A stretch of DNA of 64,000 nucleotides from Aphrocallistes beatrix (lineage: Eukaryota; Porifera; Hexactinellida; Sceptrulophora; Aphrocallistidae): contig OY725489.1 of NCBI GenBank assembly GCA_963281255.1, positions 3,596,001-3,660,000 on the forward strand. The letters run 5' to 3'. Shown piece after piece: positions 44,243 to 55,069 of this stretch. A program made the position numbers and the translations under genes. The stretch's first letter is position 1, and every line of letters begins with the position of its first letter. The notes under the pieces are model-generated. The model had not been told where the DNA came from and did not search any database. It saw only the letters and a list, made by a program, of their open reading frames with translations.

Positions 44243-45513
44243 GATTACACTTTATTCCACTCTTGCTCGCATTTCCTACAGATATAAGGGTCATCACCTA
44301 CATCCTCTAACCATACATCTTCACAGCCAGTGTGATACCAAATACCACAGATATCACATCCCACCCAGTCATCATTCTTCTGGTCTCTCAGAACTGGACA
44401 ATCATGCATTCTGCATTTCTCGCATATTTCCTTATCATCCTTGTTAACGACAAGGATGGGAGCAGTGACTTCTTTACGACCAGAAGAGGATACCTCACTA
44501 CCAAAGCATCCAGATTAATACGTAGTCGCGTCTTTTTTGCGTTTACGCTTTGAAGATTCGGCGATCAGGAATTGACTCTTCAGAAGACCTGCTTCTTTTC
44601 TGAGTATCCTTAACAGCCTTTCTCTTGCATCTATTCCGTTCCTTATCCATCGTTACGAGGTGAGCTAGAGTCACACTAGTACATTGCACCTCAATATCCG
44701 CTAAGATTGATGCGAGTATCAATGAGCCTTCATTGAAAGTAGGCACATCTATTGACGCAGAAGCTTGGAGAGTGTATTGTTCAACCCTCTTTTTCGGGAT
44801 AGCATTTGGCGGTCATTCACGGATTCCGTGGGTTGCATGCCAATAGACAGGGAAGTTGGGAATTCGGCTATAACAAGATGGCAATAGCTACACTTTAATA
44901 ATAAATATGACTGTAAGCCATCTCGAAAGGCGTATTGATATAGTTTGAGTGGTCCTGTACATTTTGGCACAGCGCATCTTAAGAGAGAGAATACCATGCT
45001 AAATAAGTCTATGTGAAATTAATAGATCACGAAATAAGTGAGCTTCATTTTTACGCAATTTGATGCTTATAAATTTATTTGAAGGGGGGAACTTTACTTG
45101 TTTGAATAGTCCAGATGTCGGCTTTGTTGGTAGTCTCTTTGCAGGTAATGGCGTGAAAACTGATTTCTTTTCAGTCCTTCCTCTTTACGAAACTTCCCAA
45201 CGTTGACCTTTTTTACTCTCCTTTTGCCTGAGTGAAGAAGAAGGAACTTTAATGGAATTATCCGAATCTTCGGAAGTCTGTGAAGACAAGGCAAATTGTG
45301 AGAAAGTAGATCTGAGCTCAATAGGAGAGGTTGAAGAAGGATTACATCAGTTCGAGTATTTGGAACTTTGAATACGCAATCATCTTTAATGACTGCTTGA
45401 GACAAGCCAGAGCCACTTGATTCTATACTAGAAGCGAAGGGAGATGGAATTCTAACAAACGGGAGATCTGCACTTCTAAATATTGGAACTGTTTCTTGCT
45501 CCGAAGAAGACAT
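44243..45513 (-). pseudogene. Internal-deletion derivative of the PF20700-type transposase, with PHD finger
   Basis: Starts like the 11574 copy (MSSSEQETVPIFRSADLPFV at 45513). The N-terminal linker and zinc-ribbon follow in shifted frames (YAFRDGLQSYLLLKCSYCHL, about 44900), then MLSRK near 44805 passes straight to KKRVEQYTLQASASIDVPTF (about 44750), the C-terminal tail. The ~1 kb encoding the catalytic core in the related copy is absent. The end encodes a PHD-type zinc finger: CEKCRMHDC, WVGCDICGIWYHTGC, YICRKC, stopping near 44243. No PHD finger is seen at the end of the 9504-11574 copy. It cannot catalyse transposition; the kept ends and DNA-binding part could act as a passive passenger or competitor. 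Confidence 0.75.
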
Positions 45514-45629
45514 TTCTTGTTCTGAAAAAGACATTGTAATTTGTGTTTGTATATATTTATCAATAAATTTCATTATTTCATATCCATATTTATACCAAAT
45601 ATATTTCTTTAAACTTCTTAAAAATGCCT

Positions 45630-45885
45630 AATTTTAGACTCTATTTAGCAGTGAAGGAATTGGATTCTTGCCATGTGATTAGATTTGAAATAAAGCATAG
45701 ACAATATTGTCTATTTTTAGACTCTAGTTTCTATTTAGTACTGAAGGAGTTGGATTATTGCCATGTGTTTTGATTTGAAATAAAGCATATACAATATTGT
45801 CTATTTTTAGACTCTAGTTTCTATTTACGACTGAAGGAATTGGATTCTTGCCATGTGTTTAGATTTGAAATAAAAAAATGTCGGT
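45630..45885. repeat. ~90-bp tandem repeat, three units
   Basis: The unit has TTTTAGACTCTAGTTTCTAT, then GAAGGAATTGGATTCTTGCC, ATGTGTTTAGATTTGAAATA and CATA(T/G)ACAATATTG. Unit starts near 45630, 45712 and 45802. Confidence 0.8.
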
Positions 45886-46079
45886 CGACAGACCAATAGT
45901 GCAGCTCCAGGAAGTGACTCGAAGGAACAAGAAATGTGAATATCGGAATACATCGGGAAAAACTCATTTTATAGCATTCTGTGTAAAATTTGTAATCAAC
46001 ATATTACTTTATATTAGCTGTTGACAGCTCGCATTTAGCTCAAAATAAGATTTTTCAAAAGGTGTGAAAATATGAAATA
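45886..46079 (+). repeat. Dispersed repeat with MSVDRPIV reading frame, copy 1
   Basis: Contains ATGTCGGTCGACAGACCAAT, a short frame MSVDRPIVQLQEVTRRNK..., and ends in the minisatellite unit TTTTTCAAAAGGTGTGAAAA. A second copy is at 63027-63238 with the same order. The frame is kept in both copies but is short and ends soon; function unknown. Confidence 0.6.
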
Positions 46080-46229
46080 TACAGGGTGGCCGAATAAAAT
46101 TGAGACAAATTTACTTGCTTTAAAAGTCATCCTTGGATCAATTTAAAATAACATTAGCTACTAAAATTCTCTTTTTGCATAGCAATATTGTATCATCATT
46201 GTAAAATTGTGAATGCTAGTTCGAAAATG

Positions 46230-47265
46230 AAATAATTAGAAAAGAGAAAAGTTATTCAATCATTTTTTAAATTATGGACAAACTGCTTCTCAAATATGGA
46301 GACATGTAAAGTACGTTGATATTTCACGAGCTACAGTCTACAGAGTTTTCAAACAGCTCCAAAATGGTGGAAATAGCTCCAGAAAAACGGGTTCAGGAGT
46401 TAAATTCTTAGAGACCACTCGTATTGCGAAGAGAAAGCTAACTGATCGTCTCCGGCGGAATCCCGCCCAGTCAGTCCGGAAAAATCGCGAGGGAGATCGG
46501 AATACCGAAATCAACGGCCCAAGACAATGTTAGAAGAGACTTAAAACTAAGGGCAAGGAAGAAAGAAACAAAACAGGCCCTCGTAAGCCCCCAAAAGGTC
46601 AAGAGAGCTACAAGGTCGAGAGCTTTACGTCGATCTTTGGAAGGCGATTTGCACAGGCGAGTGCTGTTCAGTGTTGAAAAAATTTTTTTAATGGATCAGC
46701 CCATTAATCGGCAGAACGATCGAGTTTACGTCAAAGAAGGGATTAAGAAGTCTCTTATTGAGAAAACAGTAGTTGAAAAGAGCAAATTCAGTCGGAAACT
46801 GATGGTTTGGGCAGGGGTAGCTCATAACTTGAAAACCGATCTTGTTTTCTTCCGACAAGGGGAAACTTTGGATGCAGATCGGTACCAAAGTGCGATTTTA
46901 GCTCCCATCGTTGTTCCCCTTTGTCAACAGCACGATCTTGTTTTCCAACAAGACTCCGCACCATGCCACACAGCTAAGAGAAACGCAGAATTTTTGAGAT
47001 CCGAAAATATCAATTTTGGACAAAAGAAGATTGGCCCCCAAACTCACCCGATCTCAATCCTCTCGATTACGGAATTTGAGGTATGCTGCAGCAGGAGGTA
47101 TATCGCGTACCCCCAAAAGTTTGCAAGATCTATAAAGAAAAATTAGGAAAGCTTGGGAGAAAATGGATCAGTCCAAGGTTAATCGATGTATTGATATATT
47201 TAAGAGCCGACTACGACAGTGTGAAGATGCCAAAGGCGGACATTTCGAATGAAAATAGCTTCTAA
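46230..47265 (+). pseudogene. Tc1-like transposase, decayed
   Basis: Shifted frames give the HTH part (KYVDISRATVYRVFKQLQNG ... SVRKIAREIGIPKSTAQDNV). The core then reads VLFSVEKIF, where Val replaces the first catalytic Asp of SDEK. KLMVWAGVAHNLKTDLVFFR and LVFQQDSAPCHTAKRNAEFL with the second Asp (about 46945) follow, and then, in other frames, the SPDLNPLDY-like region near 47050 and the C-terminal end with AKGGHFE near 47240. At least four breaks. The downstream TIR has been moved 5.8 kb away by Ginger1. Confidence 0.82.
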
Positions 47266-47288
47266 CATCATATTAGACCAGTTAATAC

Positions 47289-47592
47289 TGTTGCATGAGA
47301 TATTGACCCCCCTCTAATAATGACCCCCCTCTTTAAGGAACCATGGATACTCAGGGGGGTCATTATCTCATGGGGGTCATTATCCTATACGACCTGCGTG
47401 AGATAATGACCCCCCCTTATTTAGTATTATAAAATTAGTTTGTAACTGTAATGCAGTGAGCTCTTACCTCATTGATGGACTTGATTGTTGTCATCATTGC
47501 ATGACAGTTACAAACTAATTTATAATACTACACTTATTAAACCACAGGAAGCACTAAATGTTCTGGTATCTATAACGTTATTATTCTAGCTT
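47289..47592 (+). repeat. Ginger1 left terminal inverted repeat
   Basis: Pairs with 52812-53114. Rich in GACCCCCCTCTAATAATGAC-type subrepeats. Contains an internal palindrome at about 47416-47524 (TAGTATTATAAAATTAGTTT ... AAACTAATTTATAATACTA). Compared with the right arm it has an extra CTCATGGGGGTCATTAT segment and one CTAATAATGACCCCCC unit fewer. Confidence 0.88.
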
Positions 47593-47715
47593 ACTACGCA
47601 ATAATTCTAGATTAGTAATGAAAGACAAGTAATACCAATTGATTGGATTAAATTACTTTTGGGAACAACAAAATTTAGGAATATATCAAGAGAGGAGACA
47701 GAAATGAATTAACAA

Positions 47716-49019
47716 CTAATGAATATACAAATCCGGATGTAGAATATAAAAAACTGTATTAACTTTTCCTAGAGAAGTACCTTTCTGCCATTCTGTTAGC
47801 TTAGGTGATAGCATATCGTTATACTTGTACCATACATCATTGAGACGTATTATTAAGTAGAAATGGTTACCCATCGATACTGTAAATCCGGCTAGTTTAT
47901 AGCAGAGGCAATTTTGAGCTTTACGCGTATCAGTGATGTAGATGGTCTCATCAATATCTTGAGGGGTGCAGGGAATATTAGGAAGATGACCAAGTTCAAT
48001 AATGAATATTGAAGGAATTGCAAGGAAATATCCAGAGAGTTGCTCAAGACTACAGTCATTCGATTGACATTTCTTACATTTTAGGGGTAAAATCCTCTTA
48101 TCAATGCTGGTTTGTAGAGTAGACGTGACATTACTTAAGCTTCCCAGTTGAGGTGTTATGGTAAATTGATCACAGCAACTGTAGCATTGTAAAGTGGATG
48201 AATAAACGTCATTGGAAATGCCAAATTTTCTTAGTATTTTGATGAAAGAAGATTCAGAGCCATAAAAATCATACTGTTTGACTATAACATCGTACGTTAC
48301 TTTAATATTAATCAATCTTGCAATATAGTCTCGGAGTTCATCAAATTTTAGGGCATGTATGAGTTCAAAAAAATGTTTTACATCTAGGTTTTATGAAATT
48401 TCTGCGAAATCGAGAGCTTCTTCTATTTTGCTTTGATAGAGACTGATTAACGAAATTATATTATCAATCGAGCATGTATTGAGGTGAGAGATGTCATTAA
48501 ATTGTCCCTGCCAAACTGGGCATAAGTTTTCAAACATAGAACTGGGCGAGTACGAATTGTATTCTAGGTCAACAGAGGTTGATATGACGTCCATACCGAG
48601 TTCTCTATCTTCAATATCCGATTCGACGTAGATAACCTGAGAATTCGAGATATATTCAAGAATAACTGGTAGGAGAACAGTTAGAGGATAGTCTCGTTTG
48701 TGGGCATCACTAATGTCTATCTGTCTGCAAACAAGATATTCGTCATACCACTGGGAAGCTAAACAAGCAAATTTTTTTTTGAAATTATAATCAAATGGAG
48801 TTGTGGGATGGTATGCTATGAGGTCATTAAATCGCATGTACTTTGATTTTTCATCGAGCTGTTTGTGGAGATCAGACAAAAATGATTCCTCATTTAAAGC
48901 GGTCAGAAGTTTAGGCTTGATCTCATTAATAATTTCGAGCTGTTGTTCTTCTGAAAGGTGAGGTGGCTTTGCAGGAGATTCGAAAATTTCAGCCATTGCA
49001 CCAATATTACCGTCTCCAC
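47716..49019 (-). pseudogene. Ginger1 cysteine peptidase (ubiquitin-protease-like)
   Basis: An acceptor AATTTAG|GTGGAGAC precedes 49019. The frame reads MAEIFESPAKPPHLSEEQQL (ATG 48996) ... LCPVWQGQFNDISHLNTCSI (about 48530-48470) through DFAEIS, then one TAA at about 48391-48393. The same frame continues (NLDVKHFFELIHALKFDELR) to the stop near 47716. NTCSIDN supplies a catalytic-Cys motif, CYKLAGFTVSMGNHFYLIIR the His (about 47865) and WYKYND the third residue, in the order of ubiquitin C-terminal hydrolases. CKKCQSNDC is a zinc-knuckle-like insert. It is probably the C-terminal part of the same protein as the integrase. Only the single nonsense codon breaks it. Confidence 0.68.
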
Positions 49020-49996
49020 CTAAATTTTTTAAAATCAATAAAATTTGGAATTTTGCAAAAGCTTATTCGTATATCGAGCATCTACTGTCTGGTTGTCTGG
49101 CAGTATTATCACTATATTTTAGTATACCAATCTCAACAGGTTTATAAATATCATTTGACCACAACTACTAAATAATATAACGGGTATGTGATACTGGATA
49201 AACCCATGTTTTTCATTACAAGTAAAAGCTAAACAAATTTCTGAATCCATATTCCCAAAAACGTCGTTTTGATCGTTACTAGCGTATTCAGATATAGTGA
49301 AGTTAACCATGAGGGAGGTTATCGCAAAGAGCCAGAACTCATAAGAAATCTATGTATACTTGTGTGCTTTTTAATCAATTAAAAATACCATACATCGTAG
49401 TAGTAAGCTAAAAATTATTTTACAAACTGTTACATTTAATCGTTCTACAAATGTGAACTTTTTTTCTTGAAAATTGTGTCTGTTGTTAAAGCAAATGTAG
49501 TTGTTAGAAATTAGAACAAAATATCGTAATTTCATTACTAGTTGACTGGTGTAATCAGACAGCTTTCTAAGATTTCCAACCACACAATTACGTACTTGCC
49601 TATTGCCTAATCGGGTGAAAATACGTAATTCAAGAACGTAATAAAAATTTATTATATTTTAAGTATAGAATCTAGGCGATATTTCTTTGGTTTCATCCTC
49701 GCCTAGCTTTCCAAATAGTACGAGAATTTCTGAAGATTTAATTTCTTGCATAAATTGGGTAATCAACTTTCTAAATGTGCATAATTTTTCAATAAAGAAT
49801 TAAATAAATTGTAAAATCAACTTGAGTTTTAAAATGGATAGTTGGTTTACGTAAAATCAATACACTTTGTCAAAAACCAAAGGGGCAATCAACAAGGTAG
49901 CTGGGAGCAATCGAGTACTAAAATAAGCCTGCGAATCGTGCTTGTTAATTTAAAAGTCTATATATTGTTATAAATACAATTTGAACACATACTTAC

Positions 49997-52702
49997 ATTG
50001 ATCACTGGTGTATTGGTAGCTAGTCGAATGCAAATGCTCTTCACTCGCGTTGGAAATTTGTGGAGTTGAACGGGAAGTTTTTGACTAAATTATAGAGAAT
50101 GGTAATCCATCATTAAAATCAAAATTACATAAAATCTCCATCTGGTAATTACCTTACGAAAGAGTTGTTTTGGCATTGATGATTTGCGTTTCCTTGATAC
50201 CCGGATGGACATTTCTGCCGGAGTTTTATCACTCTTCTATGATACAAGTTTGAAATAGTAACTAACAGATACATACTAATTTAGTCTTGATTTTTTGAAT
50301 AAATATAGTACCTGTGTATTGCGCTGCAAATATTTTTTAGTAAGGTGGAATGGAACCTTTTTGGACTTCATTTTATCTGTAACGATTACATGCCCTTTAG
50401 TGACTTTGTGCACTTCATATGGACCAAGATATTTTGGTTGTGTTTTCGTTCCAGGAAGTTTTTTGTCCTTCTTTACATTCCGAATGAGTACGTTGTCCGA
50501 CTCCTCGATGTTTGACCTATGCGGAATATCAAATATTAATTTTGCATGCGGTGTTGTGAATATGATATCAAGTCAGATACTTACAAAGTCAGCCACATCA
50601 ACATTAGTTACATGTAGTAATGCTGATGAGCTATGAACCTGTTTATTTAAAATTAATACCTATTTCGTTGGACCTTTGCATCAAAGATTCGCTTTTGACG
50701 AGCTTGATCTTGGATAATATTTTTCCGGGAAACTTCACATTCGGAATTCCGGCATGAATCCATATCTTCCATCCAATCGTTCGCATTAATAGGTGGATCA
50801 TAAATGCTCTCGTATGTTTCAGACTCAAGTATAGCTTCATCTTCAGAGCTTGAACATTCCTCAACTTCTATGTTGCTTGCTCGAAACAGGTACGCAGGAT
50901 TAAAATCTCTACCAAACATCAGTCGGAATGGCGTAGTCTTAGTAGCCTTTTTGAGGTGCGTATTCGCAGCTAAGCATGCCTCATGTATCCGATCTGGCCA
51001 TTCAACATCCATGTTGGATCGAAATTTCTCAAGCTTGCTAGATAATTAAATAACTTCATTCAAGACCTGATACAAGAAAGGGGGATACCCCAACTAACTA
51101 TACAATCACGACGTACTTTTTCAATATCTTGTTATGAGATTCCACGAGGCCATTGCTTTGAGGATGGTAAGCCGCTGTTGACCTATTGTCTACTTTTAAT
51201 TCTTTATGGAACTGTTGGAACTCTTACGATAGTAAAAAGGCATAAATAATAATATGTATCATGATAATTCAATTTTTTAAAGCTAATTACTAACCTTACT
51301 CCTGAACTCAGGACCCTGGTCGTGTTGTATTATTTGGGGGTACCTAGTGTTAAGTAAATGTTGCGTAGTCGATTTATCACTTCACTGGAACGCTTAGACT
51401 TGAGTGGCCTTGCAACTACATACTTTGACAAATAGCATACCGCAACTAAGAGATGTAAATAACCATCTTTACTAATTGGCAAGTCGCATACTAAATCAAC
51501 ACCGATATGCTGCCATGGCCTTTCGGGGGGTGGTATGGGCTGGAGTAAACGATTTTGGTTTGTATTCACAGCTGCTAGCTTCTGGCAATCATCGCAACTT
51601 TTTGTCTAAAAGAAGAAAACCTCATTGGCATACAGGATGTGACTCTATTTTTATCCGATACTACATTAGAATTCAAATATTGTAAATTCTATTCGAATTG
51701 ATTGAGGAATGTTAAACAATAGAAAACTGAAAATTGGTATGGGGCATGAGTCTATGAACCACTTGAATATCTACATCAGTGATTCTCAAACTGTGGTACG
51801 CGAGATCCTTCTAGTAGTAGGCGGAGGTATCTCATTTTACGTTAAAAATATATCAAAATTTGAATATTATTAAAATTATGATTTGTACTTTTGTCAATCA
51901 TATTCTATTTATTGTAATTTTGTCCATCTCACGAGTGTTTTTCATATGGTTTATTTTTCGGGGGTGAATTTAAATATCGATCATTATGGTGGTAAGCGGG
52001 GACCCTAATATTTTTTGAAGTGGTACGCGCTGTAAAAAGTTTGAGAACCACTGATCTACATGAAATGTTTACACTTATTACACAAGATCAGACTTTAGTT
52101 GAGAGATTTTACATTTTAATTTAGGGACTACTTATAGATGGCGAGATTTTAAAACGCCTTGAATTTGCATTATCGGTCAGAATTGATTTCTATCGGCTAT
52201 AAAATCATCTAACATTACTCAATAAGATAAGTATTATCGACGGCCGATAAAACTAATGGAACTCAAAAGGAATCATTAATTAGTTACGAATAACTATACT
52301 TACGTAGAGTTTAACTTCGTCGCATATCCCAATCCAGTAGTATTCCCTGCGGATATTGGTTAGAGTTGCGTTCATCCCAGGATGGTGTTCGTCATGGTAT
52401 AACTTCAAGATATCTGGCACTTCTGACTTTAGAGGATATCGTAAAAACACTTCAGTTCCATTTGGTAACTGGACTTTCTAATAAAATATAAATTATAAAA
52501 TGATTGTATTTTGAATTTGAATTATTTGTTTATATTGAAAATTGTTAAAACTTACTTGGTAAAGTGCATTCTTTTCATCTACACGAAATTTTAATGCCTT
52601 TCGTCGAAAGTTCCTCTTCAAATTTTTACAATTCCCCAAATGTTCTAGGTACTTTTGGCGCAATAAATAATTACACAATTCATCATATTCAGTTGAATCC
52701 AT
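49997..52702 (-). CDS. Ginger1 integrase, eight exons
   Basis: Predicted exons (minus strand): 52702-52556 (ATG, MDSTEYDELCNYLLRQKYLE), 52477-52304, 51605-51295, 51211-51117, 51037-50660, 50516-50312, 50236-50153, 50085-49997; introns begin GT and end AG, with GTAAGT or GTACGT donors. Domains: zinc HHCC (HDEHHPGMNATLTNI ... SCDDC) across exons 2-3; DDE core with WQHIGVDLVCDLP (first Asp), HDQGPEF (second) in exon 3 and YHPQSNGLVESHNK (Glu) in exon 4; AANTHLKKATKTTPFRLMFG in exon 5; GPY/F motif KYLGPYEVHKVTKG in exon 6. A 1-nt shift in a CCCCC run near 51331 breaks exon 3; the rest is clean. A hAT MITE lies in intron 2. Likely continues into the peptidase. Confidence 0.8.
51777..52053. mobile_element. 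hAT-type MITE in a Ginger1 intron
   Basis: Ends CAGTGATTCTCAAACTGTGG and, inverted, CAGTGGTTCTCAAACTTTTT. Perfect 8-bp duplication ATCTACAT at 51769-51776 and 52054-52061. 277 bp, in the intron between exons 2 and 3 of the integrase, so splicing may have tolerated it. Confidence 0.93.
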
Positions 52703-52811
52703 TTTGAGATTTCCAAATTGAATCAATAAACAAAGATAAATTATACACAATGTTTTATATCCATGCATTGCAAACAATATTATATAGTGTTATTAGTGCG
52801 TTGTCAACTCA

Positions 52812-53114
52812 TTAGAATAATAACGTAATAGATACAAGAACATTTAGTGCTTCCTGTGGTTTAATAAGTGTAGTATTATAAATTAGTTTGTAACTGTCAT
52901 GCAATGATGACAACAATCAAGTCCATCAATGAGGTAAGAGCTCACTGCATTACAGTTACAAACTAATTTTATAATACTAAATAAGGGGGGGGTCATTATC
53001 TCACGCAGGTCGTGTAGGATAATGACCCCCCTGAGTATCCATGGTTCCTTAAAGAGGGGGGTCATTATTAGAGGGGGGTCATTATTAGAGGGGGGGTCAA
53101 TATCTCATGCAACA
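52812..53114 (-). repeat. Ginger1 right terminal inverted repeat
   Basis: Reverse complement of 47289-47592 with the same internal palindrome (about 52871-52979). Has one additional subterminal GGGGTCATTATTAGAG unit. Confidence 0.88.
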
Positions 53115-53198
53115 ATACTATGTAACTTGAATAGACTGAATTATCGAATTTTATACACATTTTTCATTTTTGTCTCAATTTTTCTCGGCCACCCTGTA

Positions 53199-53510
53199 CA
53201 TATGTTTGAAACTCATAAAATACTTAGATTACCACTTTCAAAGTGAGAGATTCGGAATCTACATATTTAAATATCCTATATTAGCCGTTGAGAACTCAGT
53301 TTTAGCTCAAAATAAGACATTTTTCAAAAGGTGTGAAAATGTGTATACATACATATGTTAGAAACTGAAAAAATATTTAGATTACCACTTTCAAAGTGTG
53401 AAAATCGGAATCTACATATTAAAATGTTCTATATTAACCCTTGAGAATTCGCATCTGGCTCAAAACAATATTTTTTTCAAAAGGTGTGAAACTATGTATA
53501 TGTCGTAGGC
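53199..53510. repeat. ~145-bp minisatellite units
   Basis: The units contain ACTTTCAAAGTG, GGAATCTACATATT, CCTATATTAGCCGTTGAGAA, TTTTCAAAAGGTGTGAAAAT and TATACATACATATG. About two units here; related units end at 46079 and at 63238, where the TACATA tail has expanded. Confidence 0.75.
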
Positions 53511-53514
53511 TAAA

Positions 53515-53600
53515 TGCGTTTTCAGGCCAAACGCGTTTGACCTGAAAAACTAGGCTAAACGCGTTTGGCCTAGGCCAGATGCGTTTTCATTGTTTTCTAA
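53515..53600. repeat. AAACGCGTTT-type short palindrome cluster
   Basis: Words TAAATGCGTTTTCAGGCC, AAACGCGTTTGACCTG and AAACGCGTTTGGCCTAGG recur with both complements, forming overlapping small hairpins. No coding role seen. Confidence 0.55.
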
Positions 53601-53915
53601 AACCCATGGGTGTATTTCTAATTAAATAATTGAAGTTGTAAAATACCATGTACATTATGCCACGATTAGTAATCATAGGAACATCTTACAAACATTTACA
53701 TATTTCTCATATTTAAACTGTATTTAGTCATAATGTTAATCATTGATGATTTTATTCACATACGATAGATTTTGAATTCAAAGTTATTGATTCAATATAC
53801 TTTTAACTGTACTCGATTTTATTAAGATTCATAAATCTGCCATTTGTTTGGTATCTCGTCATATCAAATTCTAAAATACCTAGGCTAAATATAGATTTCC
53901 CACCGCTCCATTAAC
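53601..53915. other. Gap
   Basis: AT-rich, no feature supported. Confidence 0.4.
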
Positions 53916-53919
53916 TAAA

Positions 53920-54400
53920 CAAGCGCGCATCGCTTGCTTGCGCTGCGCGGCTGGCGGACACTTTGTGTCCACTAGAAGCTCCCTTCGGTCGCCTAGAGGT
54001 GACACATCGGTTAATTATAAGGAAGTTCTAGTCTCTAAATATGTCTATCTTAGTTTTAAAATCGATATCACTCGAAAAAACACCAAATTTATCAATTTTT
54101 GAATTTTTGATGAGTAATGATGACGTCATAACAGGGCGATGAGTCATCATTTTTTATGATAGTTGCATCATATGTGAGGCGTGTTAGTATACAGATTCTA
54201 TTAAAGCTTGTTATGCTCGAATAACTGTGTTGCTTAACTTTTAAAAATGTGACAATGACGTCATAATTCCATGATGAGTCGACATTTTGCTCTGAGCTCA
54301 GAACTTACTGGAGCCATAGCCAAAAGACTCTCACATGCCAAAAATCAGCTTTCTACGCCCTGCAGTTTCTTCAATCAATTCGTTACATATATATATATAT
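53920..54400 (+). repeat. R500 repeat, copy 4, with second head
   Basis: Complete: head CAAGCGCGCATCGCTTGCTT to ATCAATTCGTTACATATA. TGACGTCA at 54121-54128 and 54256-54263. Straight after the (TA)n tail a new head (CAAGCGCGCTTCGCTTGCTT, 54402-54436) starts, giving a head-to-tail partial dimer. Confidence 0.82.
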
Positions 54401-54439
54401 ACAAGCGCGCTTCGCTTGCTTGCGCTGCGCTGCGGAGTT

Positions 54440-55060
54440 ACTCAATCTAAACTATTTTTGGAATTTCATTCCTTTATATATGTATTGTAAACAAAGGTCA
54501 ACGAATAATTTTTCATATGGATCCGAAAATATGGTATTCGAAATCTACACCCCTGAAAACCCCATGTCAACCGTTGGAAGCTAGTTTCTAGCATAATTTT
54601 CAAAATTCGTCAAATCGTGTGAAAATATGTATATAAAGGTGTGAAAATATACAAATAACCTTTTTAACTGCCATACACTATAATATATAATTGAGACATT
54701 CATATAAGTTATTGTTTGAAGTATTAATTACAATTACAGCCTACAATATTGTCGTATAATGATTTCTATTGTGAGAGTGAAGCCGTACATAGTATTGTAT
54801 AGAAAAGGTGTGAAAAATTGTTTTCCATTTTTTTTGCAGAGGTGTGAAAATTTCGCTTAGATCTTAGAACTTAATCGTAGATTCATCATTTGAAACCTAC
54901 ATGCCAATTTTCGTATCTCTCTACAACTTGCCAATTCTTCAATCAATTCGGACAAACAAACAAAACAAAAAATCCTAGCATTTTAATATATAAGATATAT
55001 ATATATATATAGTATAAATATTTGGAATTATAATACGTGTTGATAATTTATGTCCGAAAA
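54440..55060. other. Gap with minisatellite-related sequence
   Basis: Holds scattered GGTGTGAAAATAT units and ends with CTTCAATCAATTCGGACAAA then ACAAACAAAC and (TA)n. CTTCAATCAATTCG is also found at the R500 3' end, suggesting a shared tail. No gene. Confidence 0.45.
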
Positions 55061-55069
55061 AGTGTTTGT

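Larger units (their letters stand above)
47289..53114 (-). mobile_element. Ginger1 DNA transposon, full length
   Basis: Starts TGTTGCATGAGATATTGACC and ends with the inverted copy; both fit the 5'-TGTNR rule of Ginger. 4-bp duplication ATAC at 47285-47288 and 53115-53118, as for Ginger1. 5826 bp with ~300-bp terminal inverted repeats. Encodes an intron-containing integrase (HHCC, DDE, GPY/F) and a cysteine-peptidase domain on the minus strand. Ginger integrases are related to those of Gypsy retrotransposons but move as DNA. Confidence 0.9.
46082..53196 (+). mobile_element. Tc1-type element carrying a nested Ginger1
   Basis: TIRs CAGGGTGGCCGAATAAAATT at 46082 and, inverted, CAGGGTGGCCGAGAAAAATT ending at 53196. 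TA at 46080-46081 and 53197-53198. Without the Ginger1 insertion (47289-53114 plus one ATAC) it is about 1285 bp. It sits in the minisatellite-type repeat, whose sequence continues on both sides. Confidence 0.9.

Noticed and set aside
47289..53114. Long-terminal-repeat retrotransposon, suggested by the Gypsy-like integrase
   Set aside because: Terminal repeats are inverted, the gene has introns, no reverse transcriptase is present, and ends and duplication match Ginger1.
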